Origin: Bos javanicus
Taxonomy: Eukaryota > Chordata > Mammalia > Artiodactyla > Bovidae
Assembly: GCF_032452875.1 (NCBI RefSeq)
Contig: NC_083877.1
Coordinates: forward strand, 43,077,724 to 43,141,723
DNA length: 64,000 nucleotides
Direction of reading: 5' to 3'
Shown: positions 35,275 through 45,910 of the stretch, piece after piece
Numbering within the stretch: position 1 is the stretch's first letter
Layout of the letters: each line of letters begins with the position of its first letter
Notes under the pieces: model-generated
Told to the model about the DNA's origin: nothing
The model's database searches: none
The model's input: the letters and a program-made list of their open reading frames with translations, nothing else
Translations under genes and position numbers: made by a program

Positions 35275-36545
35275 TTCTTTTTGAGTTTTTATCTTTTTAA
35301 TTTATTTTATTATAGTTGATTTACAATTTTGTGTTAATTTCTACTGCACAGCAAAGGGATTTGGTCATATGTATACATATATTTTATACATATATTTCAT
35401 ACCCTTTTGATGTTTCATATCCTATTTTCATATACATATATTTCATATCCTTGTCCATTATGATTTATCACAGGATATGGAATATAGTTTCCTGTGCTAT
35501 ACAGTAGGACTTTGTTGTTTATCCATTCTATTTCCTGACCCAGGGATTGAACCCAGGTCTCCTGCTTTGCAGGCAGATTCTTTACCATCTGAGCCACCAG
35601 GGAAGCCCATATATATAATAGTTTGCATCTATCAATACTAATCCCAAACTCCCAATCCATCCCTCCCCCACTTCTCCCCCTTGACAACCATAAGTCTGTT
35701 CTCTATGTCTGTGAATCTGTTTCTGTTTTGTAAATAAGTTCATTTGTACTATTTATATTACAAATGACATTATTTTATTCCTTTTTATGGCTAAGTAGTA
35801 TTCCATTGTATATATGTACCATATCTTCTTTATCCAGTGTTCTGTTAATGGACATTTAGGTTGTTTCTGTATCTTGGTTATTGCAAATAGTGCTGCAATG
35901 AATATTGGGTTGCATGTATCTTTTAAAATTATGTTTGTCTCCAGATATATGCCCAAGCATGGGATTGCTGGCTGGTTCTATTTTTAGTTTTTAAAAGAAT
36001 CTCTGTACTGTGCTCCATAGTGCCTGTACCAATTTACATTCCCACCAACAGTGCAGGAGGGTTCCCCTTTCTCCTCACTCTCTCCAGCATTTGCTATTTC
36101 GACTTAAAAAAAAACATTTATTGGACTATAGTTGATTTACAATGTTGTGTTAGTTTCAGGTGTTTAGAAATGTGACTACTCTTTTTTAGATTCTTTTCCC
36201 ATATAGGCCATTACAGAGTATTGAGAAGAGTTCCTGTGGTATACAGTAGGTCCATATTAGTTATCTATTTTACATATCATAGTATGTATATGTCAGTCCC
36301 AATGTCCCAATTTATCCCTCCTCCTACCCCTGTAATCATAGACTTTTTAATGTTGGCCCTTGGATCAGTAGGAGGTGGTACTTCATTGTAGTTTTGATTT
36401 GTATTTCTCTAATAACTAGGAGTATTGAGCATCTATTCATGTGCCTGTTGGCCATATATATGTCTTCTTTGGAGAAATAGCTGCCCGTTTTTTTATTGGA
36501 TTGTTCATTTTTTTCGTTATTGAGTTGTATGAGCTATTTGTATTT
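35275..36545 (-). mobile_element. LINE-1 3' regions, minus strand, nested
   Basis: About 35275-36105 is an antisense L1 3' UTR and ORF2 C-terminus (complement encodes TCNPIFIAALFAITKIQKQP). It is interrupted by a SINE head. At about 36106 a second L1 3' end begins (AAAAAAAAACATTTATTGGA) and runs to about 36345, after which the first L1 resumes (GGTACTTCATTGTAGTTTTG). So an L1 tail inserted into an older L1. Confidence 0.82.
35534..35609 (-). mobile_element. tRNA-head-only SINE fragment in L1
   Basis: CCTGACCCAGGGATTGAACC through GAGCCACCAGGGAAGCCC is the antisense tRNA-derived head of Bov-tA with no Bov-A body. Confidence 0.75.
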
Positions 36546-36779
36546 TTTTGGAAATCAAACACTTGCAAAATAATTTTCTTAATAATAGTATCATCAATCT
36601 TTCCAACGACTTTGAAGGTATTTTTGAGATTACAATAACTGAGTATGTAGGGGAAAAAATTTCAACCTTTCTTTACTGTCTCCATTTCTTTCATCCCATA
36701 AACACACACATCATTTTTCACAAAACTGCTCCCATCTAAATCCTGAACTTTATTGTAATATCAAGATTAATAACTAATA

Positions 36780-39700
36780 ATCGTCTTTGCCCCCTGTGTG
36801 CTCAGTCTGCCTTTTGTCTGTGGAAAAACTTTAGCCAAAGAATAAGTTTAATCAGAAGTGAGAACATGCAGAAACAAAGGAAAACAGTCAAAGGACACCA
36901 AATAATAATAATGTAGTCACTAAACAAAGAGAAGGACCTTTGTTCCTCCACAAGGGGTATAGACAATATTCTGAGCCATATCTTTCACCCATACCCCAGT
37001 GGAGAAGTTCAGTCAGTTCAGTTCAGTTGCTCAGTAGATTCCGACTCTTTGCAACAACATGAATCGCAGCACGCCAGGCCTCCCTGTCCATCACCAACTC
37101 CTGGAGTTCACTCAAACTAATGTCCCATCGAGTCGGTGATGCCATCCAGCCATCTCATCCTCTGTCGTGCCCTTCTCTTCCTGCCCGCAATCCCTCCCAG
37201 CATCAAGTCTTTTCCAGTGAGTCAGTTCTTCGCATGAGGTGGCCAAAGTATTGGAGTTTCAGCTTTAGCATCAGTCCTTCCAATGAACGCCCAGGACTGA
37301 TCTCCTTTAGGGTGGACTGGTTGGATCTCCTTGCAGTCTAGGGGACTTTCAAGAGTCTTCTCCAACCAAAAGTATCAATTCTTCGGTGCTCAGCTTTCTT
37401 CACAGTCCAACTCTCACATCCATACATCACCACTGGAAAAACCATAGCCTTGACTAAACGGATCTTTGTTGGCAAAGTAATATCTCTGCTTTTTAATATG
37501 CTAAGTTGGTCATAACTTTCCTTCTAAGGAGTAAGCGTCTTTTAATTTCATGGCTGCAATCACCATCTGCAGTGATTTCGGAGCCCAGAAAAATAAAGTC
37601 TGACACTGTTTCTACTGTTTCCCATCTATTTCCCATGAAGTGATGGGACCAGATGCCATGATCTTAGTTTTCTGAATGTTGAGCTTTAAGCCAACTTTTT
37701 CACTCTCCTCTTTCACTTTCATCAGGAGGCTGTTTAGTTCCTCTTCATTTTCTGCCATAAGGGTGGTGTCATCTGCATATCTGAGGTTATTGATATTTCT
37801 CCTGGCAATATTGATTCCAGCTTGTGCTTCTTCCAGCCCAGCGTTTCTCATGATGTACTCAGCATAGAAGTTAAGTAAGCAGGATGACAATATACAGCTT
37901 TGACGTACTCCTTTTCCTATTTGGAACCAGGCTGTTGTTCCATGTCCAGTTCTAACTGTTGCTTCCTGACCTGCATATAGGTTTCTCAAGAGGCAGGTCA
38001 GGTGGTCTGGTACTCCCATCTCTTTCAGAATTTTCCACAGTTTATTGTGATCCACACAGTCAAAGGCTTTGGCATGGTCAATAAAGCAGAAATAGATGTT
38101 TTTCTGGAACTCTCTTGCTTTTTCCATGATCCAGCAGATGTTGGCAATTTGATCTCTGGTTCCTCTGCCTTTTCTAAAACCAGCTTGAACATGAGGAAGT
38201 TCACGGTTCACGTATTGCTGAAGCCTGGCTTGGAGAATTTTGAGCATGACTTTACTAGCGTGTGAGATGACTGCAATTGTGCAGTAGTTTGAACATTCTT
38301 TGGCATAGCCTTTCTTTGGGATTGGAATGAAAACTGACATTTTCCAGTCCTGTGGCCACTGCTGAGTTTTCCAAATTTGCTGGCATATGGAGTGTAGCAC
38401 TTTCACAGCATCATCTTTCAGGATTTGAAATAGCTCAACTGGAATTCCATCACATCTACTAGCTTTGTTCATAGTGATGCTTTCTAAGGCCCACTTGACT
38501 TCACATTCCAGGATGTCTGGCTCTAGGTGAGTGATCACACCATCGTGATTATCTTGGTCGTGAAGATCTTTTTTGTACAGTTCTTCTGTGTATTCTTGCC
38601 ACCTCTTCTTAATATCTTCTGCTTCTGTTAGGTCCATACCATTTCTGTCCTTTATCGAGCCTATCTTTGCATGAAATGTTCCCTTGGTATCTCTAATTTT
38701 CTTGAAAGATCTCTAGTCTTTCCCATTCTGTTGTTTTCCTCTATTTCTTTGCATTGATCACTGAGGAAGGCTTTCTTCTCTCTTCTTGCTATTCTTTGGA
38801 ACTCTGCATTCAGATGCTTATATCTTTCCTTTTCCTTTGCTTTTCGCTTCTCTTCTTTTCACAGCTATTTGTAAGGCCTCCCCAGACAGCCATTTTGCTT
38901 TTTTGCATCTCTTTTCCATGGGGATGGTCTTGATCCCTGTCTCCTGTACAATGTCATGAACTTCTGTCCATAGTTTATCAGGCACTCTGTCTATCAGATC
39001 CAGTCCTTAAATCTATTTCTTACTTCCACTGTATAATCATAAGGGATTTGAATTAGGTCATACCTGAATGGTCTAGTGCTTTTCCCCTACTTTCTTCAAT
39101 TTCAGTCTGAATTTGGCAATAAGGAGTTCATGATCTGAGCCACAGTCAGCTCCCGGTCTTGTTTTTGCTGACTGTATAGAGCTTCTCCAACTTTGGCTGC
39201 AAAGAATATAATCAATCTGATTTCGGTATTGACCATCTGGTGATGTCTATGTGTACAGTCTTCTCTTGTGTTGTTGGAAGAGGGTGTTTACTATGACCAG
39301 TGTGTTCTCTTGGCAAAACTCTATTAGTCTTTGCCCTGCTTCATTCCATATTTCAAAGCCAGATTTGCCTGTTACTCCAGGTGTTTCTTGACTTGCTACT
39401 TTTGCATTCCAGTCCCCTATAATGAAAAGGACATGTTTTTTTGGTGTTAGTTCTTAAAGGTCTTGTAGGTCTTCATAGAACCGTTCAACTTCACCTTCTT
39501 CAGCATTACTGGTTGGGGCATAGGCTTGGATTACTGTGATATTGAATGGTTTGCCTTGGAAACAAACAGAGATCATTCTGTCGTTTTTGAGATTGCATCC
39601 AAGTACTGCATTTTGGACTCTTTTGTTGACCATGATGGCTACTCCATTTCTTCTAAGGGATTCCTGCCCACATTCTGACAGAACGTGGTCCACTGGAGAA

Positions 39701-40514
39701 GGGAGTGGCAAACCACTTCAGTATTCTTGCCTTGAGAACCCCATGAACAGTATGAAAAGGCAAAATGATAGGATACTGAAAGAGGAATTCCCCAGGTCAG
39801 TAGGTGCCCAATATGCTACTGGAGATCAGTGGAGAAATAACTCCAGAAAGAATGAAGGGATGAAGCCAAAGCAAAAACAATACCCAGTTGTGGATGTGAC
39901 TGGTAATAGAAGCAAGGTCCAATGCTGTAAAGAGCAATATTGCATAGGAACCTGGAATGTCAGGTCCATGAATCAAGACAAATTGGAACTGGTCAAACAG
40001 GAGATGGCAAGAGTGAATGTCAACATTCTAGGAATCAGCAAACTAAAATGGACTGGAATGGGTGAATTTAACTCAGATGACCATTATATCTACTACTGTG
40101 GGCAGTGGAGAAGTTAACTACATGATGATGATGAGATGGTAAGCCATGACATAAGCTGCCATAATTCTGAAAAATGGTCTCAAAAAATGTAAACAAACCA
40201 ACCCTGGAACTGAAGACTAACTGTACTTAATCAAGATGATGCTGATCAGACCGCCAATGTCCAATTTCAAGATGACTGTCAGAGCTGACTGTACTGTTTC
40301 TGCATGTAGCACCCCACTCTGTCTATAATAGTACTTGCCTCAGATTGTCGGGTTGGGGGTGGGGAGTTGACCTTTGGACAGACATCCTCACCTCCTCCTT
40401 CCCCATTGCTGGTATCCAAAATAAAGCAAACCTACAAATTTTCCTTTCCACCAACCTTGCCTCTTTATTGGCTTTTGAACTGCTAGCAACCAGACCCTAC
40501 TTTAGGTAACAATG
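36780..40514 (+). mobile_element. LTR-like element split by BovB
   Basis: The left part (36780-36996) and right part (40116-40514) together form an element of about 0.6 kb. The right part has an LTR look: an AATAAAG poly(A)-type signal near 40420, then CCAACCTTGCCTCTTTATTG, ending TAGGTAACA. The outer flanks carry the same 13 bases, TTAATAACTAATA (36767-36779 and 40515-40527). The family is not identified. Confidence 0.55.
37010..40102 (-). mobile_element. Near full-length BovB LINE with 5' inversion
   Basis: The minus-strand body (about 37010-39680) covers the 3' tail, reverse transcriptase (a 341-codon open frame at 37612-38637 with QAGFRKGRGTRDQIANICW and YADDTTLMAE) and part of the endonuclease. 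From about 39685 to 40102 the sequence flips to plus and encodes the endonuclease N-terminus (CIGTWNVRSMNQDKLE; DHYIYYCGQ). Identical 13-bp flanks CAGTGGAGAAGTT (36997-37009 and 40103-40115) bracket the whole. Frame breaks in the endonuclease make it inactive. Confidence 0.93.
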
Positions 40515-40744
40515 TTAATAACTAATATTTGAACTACTGGCACTACTGAGTATAGTTGAGGATCCATGGTTTGAATAGTTCAAATAAAGTACAAGCACTG
40601 TAACTTTTGTTATGGATATGGAGAAATTCCTTCTTCTAGGATCAAATCAACATTTGGTCCCTCATGTGAATACTCCTTATAGTTGAATTCCTGTAAGCAT
40701 TTCTTTGGATCAAACTCTTAGAGGCAGAATAGCTGAGTCAAAGA

Positions 40745-41777
40745 GTATATTAGGCTAGATAATGGCACCCCCAAAGATGTCCACACCCTGATTCCTAGAA
40801 CCTGAGAACATATTAACATAATAAAAAGGACTTCACAGGTGTGAGTAAGTTGAGTCTCTAGATGAGAAGAGCAGCTTACATTTTCCAGGTGGGTCCAATT
40901 TAATTACAAGTGTTCCTAAGGTACCGAATTAAGTCATGTGGACTCTGCTCAGGACTTATCCTACTCGGGGCTTTTTGACTTGGTAGGAGAGTTCTTTTTC
41001 TGTTTAGGTTCGAGCAACCGCAAACAAAACCAAAGCTGAGATTTGACATAGCACAAGATTTATTTCATGGGCAAAGAATGAAGAAGCGGGAACTAAGTTC
41101 ACAGATCAACTTCTCACCCACCTGGCAAGAGATATTTAAAGAGTAAAGATGGAAGGATGAGGATTGTGAAGGTAATGATGGGGAGGTATGTACACAAGTT
41201 TGTTGGGGCAGGGACAGTGTTTTTTCTGTTGTGTAGGGTGCCACCCACTTTAATCCTTTTTCTGGTGCTTAATATCTGGTGTGTGTTGAAGGTGAGATTC
41301 GTCACCATCGTGGTCTCAGCTGATTCCATTTTTGTTTGTAGTTTCCTTTCTTATGTCTGAATTATTTAACTTGAAGACTTATGTTAACCCCTACTAAGGT
41401 TGATATTGGAAGGTTCTGAGCAAGGACACTCTTGCTAAAGGTAGGGGTTGGCAGATTTTGAGCAAAGGTTTGGAGCAGCTCTAGCAACACTTACAAGAAG
41501 TAGGTGATATGATGATGAAAGCAAGAGGGTGCGAGTGATTGGAGGAAGGGGCCATGAGCTAGGGAGTACAGTTAGCCTCCAGAAGTTGAAAAAGCCAAGG
41601 AAATGAAATCTTCCTTCAGAGCCTCCAGAAGGAACCAGCCCTGCCAACACCTGGACTTTAGCCCAGTGAGACTGGTTTTGAACTTCTAATCTCCAAAACT
41701 GTAAGTAATAAATTTGTGCTGTTTCATGCCCCTAAGTTTGTAGTAATTTGTTATAGCAGAATAAGAAACTAATGCAA
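40745..41777 (+). mobile_element. Ancient MaLR-type LTR-like repeat, interrupted
   Basis: The left part (CCCCCAAAGATGTCCACACC; CAGGTGGGTCCAATTTAATT) and right part (CCAGAAGGAACCAGCCCTGC; ATCTCCAAAACTGTAAGTAA; GTAATTTGTTATAGCAGAAT) are the two ends of one old mammalian repeat. About 0.5 kb of foreign sequence (about 40.97-41.47 kb), containing an LTR-like antisense poly(A) region near 41.06 kb, separates them. The family name is uncertain. Confidence 0.6.
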
Positions 41778-42164
41778 AGAGTTTGCAAATAGTTTCAACG
41801 TTTTAATTGTCGAATTTCCCATCAGTAGTGTATGAGAGTGTCTCTCTCTGATCTGTATTATTTTCGCTTCATGTCCCTTCTCCTAAAAGTAGTCTGTAAA
41901 CTTTTCTAGGGTGTAGGCTATGTCCTCAATCTCTCTTTTCATCTCACACAAATATCCTGAACCTGATAGATCCACAAAACTCTATACTAACAATGTTAAA
42001 TATTAATGAATTTCAGTAGAGTAAGAAGGCATGAAAGAAATATTTGACCTGAATTTTTTGAAGAAAAATGTTCCACTTTTGAGTCTTCTGAGTTAGGTTG
42101 AGTATCATATCATGTGTTTTAGAGTTAAAAGAGAAAAGCATCAAGTGGTAGGTATAAATATAAC
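41778..42164. other. No feature seen
   Basis: AT-rich DNA between an old LTR-like repeat and a BovB tail. Confidence 0.5.
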
Positions 42165-42379
42165 AGTTCAGTTCAGTCGCTCAGTCATGTCCGACTCTTT
42201 GTGACTCCATGGACTGCAGCACACCAGGCCTCCCTGTCCATCACCAACTCCCAGAGTTCACTCAGACTCACGTCCATCGAGTCAGTGATGCCATCCAACC
42301 ATCTCATCCTCTGTGGTCCACTTCTCCTCCTGCCTTCAATCTTTCCCAACATCAGGGTCTTTTCCAATGAGTCAGTTCA
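42165..42379 (-). mobile_element. BovB 3' tail fragment, minus strand
   Basis: AGTTCAGTTCAGTCGCTCAG to CCAATGAGTCAGTTC, the last ~215 bases of BovB in antisense. Confidence 0.9.
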
Positions 42380-42807
42380 CTTATTTCATGGTAAAAGGGC
42401 AAGCTTAACAGACCCAATATGCTATTTTGTTCCCAAAATGAGACAAGCAATTGGAAAAACATTATAGAAAATAAATAAATATACTACGCAGATCTATATA
42501 CACCTGAGCATAGATTGTGATTAGCACATTCTTCCAAATTCTTTTTTCATCTGTGTTCTAACACAAATTTCTATCAGGTTTACCCTTAATTTTTTCTCAG
42601 TGGCTTTATTGAGATGATTTACATAAAATTCACATGCTTAAAATTGTATGAATTTTATAAGTTTTAACATGTATAAAACTGAGAGACCATCACCATGATG
42701 AAGACGATGAACATAGCCATCATCCCTAAAAGTTTCCTTGTCTTCTTTTGTATCCTACCTTTCCACTCCTTCCCACAATCTTCCAACTTGTCAGCTTTAT
42801 GTCACTA

Positions 42808-42873
42808 CAGGTGATTGAAGTTTATATGAATGAAAACTTAGTTTGCAGGTGATTGAAGTTTATATGAATGAAA
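42808..42873 (+). repeat. Short tandem duplication, 38-bp period
   Basis: CAGGTGATTGAAGTTTATAT plus GAATGAAA occurs at 42808-42835 and again at 42846-42873, separated by 10 bases. Confidence 0.9.
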
Positions 42874-43310
42874 TTATACATATATATTCCTTTCTCTGAT
42901 TTCCTTTACTCGAAATAATTATTTTGAGATTCATTCATGTTGTTTGTACAATAACTCATTGATATTTATTAGAATATTCATTCTATGGACATACCACAGT
43001 TTGTCCATTCATCTGTTGATGGACATTTCAACTATCTTCAGTTTTGGCCATCATAAATAAAGCTGCTATGAATACTCATGTATGTGTCTTTGTGTGAACA
43101 TGTGCTTTCATTTCTCATGGTTAAATATCAGGAAAGTAATGACAAGGTAGACATATACTTAACTTTTTAAGGAACTGCCAAACTGTTTTCCAAAGTACCA
43201 TTTTACCGTCTTACCATCTGTGTGTGTGTGAGAGAGAATTCCTGTTACTCTACATCCTTATCCACACTTGTTTTGTTCAGTCATTTTTCATTAGCCATTC
43301 TAGTAGATAT

Positions 43311-43733
43311 TGTCAACTACAAATTGGCACTTGCCATTGGGACTTGCCACCTACCTCTACAACAATTAAATTATGTGCTGCTACAGTTACTGCTTTTCAA
43401 CACCCCCTGAAAGGAGTTCAGGATGGAGAGCAGAAATGAGGCATTCTGTGCTGTGGCAGGGGCGGTGGTGAGGGACTGACAGAACAGGTCTTCAGATAGA
43501 TAATTTTAAGAGCAATTTTATGAGCCCAATTCTTGTATCACTTCGTATCTATAAAAGCTCTAAAGTGCTTCATGATGATGACTGCTTCTTGTGACTAGTT
43601 GACCTCCCCCCACACACCCCCCACCCCCGCCTCTTTGGAGCAGTTTCTCAGAGCTATCTGAGGTGCTGTCTCCTGGGTTGCAGTCCTTGTTTTGCACCCA
43701 ATAAAACTTAACTCGCAACCTTCATGTTGTACA
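43311..43733 (+). mobile_element. Solo LTR inserted in L1
   Basis: It starts TGTCAACTAC and ends TGTTGTACA. It has a canonical poly(A) signal context CCCAATAAAACTTAACTCGC near 43699, and L1 sequence on both sides. No clear target duplication; the exact edges are a proposal. Confidence 0.65.
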
Positions 43734-44130
43734 ATTTTTTACGTTTATGTAGTGATATCATATTGAAGCTTTAATTAGCCTTTCTCTAATAACTAATTAT
43801 GTTGAGATTTTTTTTCATGTGCTTCTTTGCTGTTCTTATATCTTATTTGGTGCCTGATCAAATCTTTGCCATTTTTATTGGGTTTATTTATTGTTGAATT
43901 TTGAGAGTTCATCATACTTAAAAAACTTAAAAGTTTTTTAAAAGAGAATTTATTTTATATGACTTGAATCCCCTTAAATGTATTGAGATTTGTTTTATGG
44001 TTCAGAACATGGTCCATTTGGTAAATATTCCTTATGCACTTGAAAAAAATGTGTATTCTGCTGTTGTTGGGCTGAATGTTCCGTAAATGTTAATTCAAAT
44101 TTGTTGATAGTGTTCAAATCTTCTATATCT

Positions 44131-45155
44131 GTGGTAGCACCCTTATAATCCCCAAAGATGCCCATATTCTAAGCCTCCAAATTTGTGAATATGTTACTTT
44201 ACATGCCAAAAGGACTATGCAGACATGATCTTATTAAAGGTATTGAGATAGACTATCCTAGATTGTTCAGGTGGGTCCAATTTAATCACAAGTCTTTAAC
44301 AGCAGAGGACTTCTCCCCCTGTAATCATGTTAAGTCCAAGCTCATACTGCTCCCTGCACAACAGGCTAATAAATCGAGAAGACAGTTGTTGGGACGAAGG
44401 ATCGTGACTTTATTCAGAAAGCCAAGAGACTGAGAAGATGGTAAAGTAGTGTCTCAGAATCATTTTACCTGGGTTTGGATGCTAATTTTTTACTCTTTTA
44501 TGGAGCAAAGAGTGGGAGGTGAGGAGGTAATATGAAAAAGGTGATAAATAGTTGCAAATATTTCTTGGTTCCCTGGGAACCTAGGGAATCTACTCTAAAG
44601 CACCTCTAGAGAACCTGTGTTAATTTCTTCTTTCCTACAGCCACTCATAGGTGGGCCTGGTCAGGATGTTTCCTGTGAGTAAACAAAGGTATTTCAGCTT
44701 AAGCTCTGGCATGGGAGGCCAAGTTCCTGGAGGTGGGTCATTGTGTATATTTTAAGATATAGGCAACATCCCTTTAGAGATTGACTTGTAGCAAAAGCAG
44801 TAGGATACAAAGGTTAATGTCAAAGAAACAGATCTAATATGGAGTCATATGTTATACCCTGTTACAATCTGAGGGAGACATGACTATGGAAAAAGAATAA
44901 GAGAAATTCAACATTGCTTGCTTTAAAGATGGAAGAAAAGATTCATGACCAAAAATGCAGGTGACCTCTAGAAAATGGAAAAGAGCAAGAAATGGGTTCT
45001 CTCCTAGCAGCTCCAGAAAGGAATACAACCCTGTCTTCATCTTGACTTTTAGTTCAATGAGACCTGTGTTGGACTTCTGATTTACAGAACTGTAAGATAA
45101 ATTTGTATTGTATAACCCACTAAATTTGTGCTAATTTGCTCCAGCGGCAAGAGAA
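44131..45155 (+). mobile_element. Second ancient MaLR-type LTR-like repeat, interrupted
   Basis: Same family as 40745-41777. The left part has CCCCAAAGATGCCCATATTC, CATGCCAAAAGGACTATGCA and CAGGTGGGTCCAATTTAATC. The right part has TGATTTACAGAACTGTAAGA and TAATTTGCTCCAGCGGCAAG. An LTR-like insert separates them. Confidence 0.6.
44320..44866 (-). mobile_element. LTR-like insert in the second MaLR-type repeat
   Basis: Bounded TGTAATCATG ... CCTGTTACA. It includes GATCGTGACTTTATTCAGAA, whose complement resembles an LTR poly(A) region. No matching target duplication was found, so the edges are tentative. Confidence 0.5.
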
Positions 45156-45889
45156 AAATAATGTATTTGCTCATGTAGCTGGCATTTTCAGTGCTCTTCA
45201 TTTTTTTTTGGCTAGAACCAGATTTCTGGTTGGTATTATTTTCTATTAATGTAAAACTTTGGCACTTTTTGTAATGCAGGTCTATTGATGATGTAATATT
45301 TCAGCTTGTTTATGTCTGAAAAAATCTGTTTCACTTCTTTTTTTGAAAACAAAACACTGGTAAAGAATTCTAGGCTAATAGTTTTATTTTCTTTCATATG
45401 TTCTATTGGTTTATCTTTGGACTTTATCATTATTTAAGTATTATTTTATGATCTTTTTTATGTGTTATTGGATTAGTTTGCTAATATTTTGTTGAGAAGT
45501 TTTGCATCTATATTCATCAAAGATATTAGCCTATTACTTTCTTTTTTGGTGGTATCTTTACCTGGTTTTGATATCAGGGTGAAGGTGGCTTCATAGGACA
45601 TCTTTGGGAGTGCTCTCTCCTCTCCAATATTTTGGAAGAGTTTGAGAAGCATTGGTATAAGTTCTTTTTTTATATGTTTTGTAGAATTCACCTGTGAAGC
45701 CATCTGGTCCTAAACTTTTGTTTATAGGGAGTTTATTTTAATTACAGATACTATTTCATTTCTAGTGATGCTTATGTTCAAAATTATTTACTTCTTCTTG
45801 ATGAAATCTTGGTGGGCTGTTTATTTCTAGAAACTTCTCCATTTCTTCTAGGTTGCCAAATTTATTGTCATATGATTGTTCATAGTATT

Positions 45890-45910
45890 CCCCCCCCCCT
45901 TTTTTTTTTT
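45890..45910 (+). repeat. C10-T11 homopolymer junction
   Basis: Ten C (45890-45899) followed by eleven T (45900-45910) inside L1 ORF2-derived DNA, where other L1 copies in this window have mixed sequence. Confidence 0.85.

Noticed and set aside
37612..38637. A 341-codon open frame with a reverse-transcriptase motif.
   Set aside because: It belongs to BovB, and flanking frame breaks leave it without a complete protein; not a new RT system.
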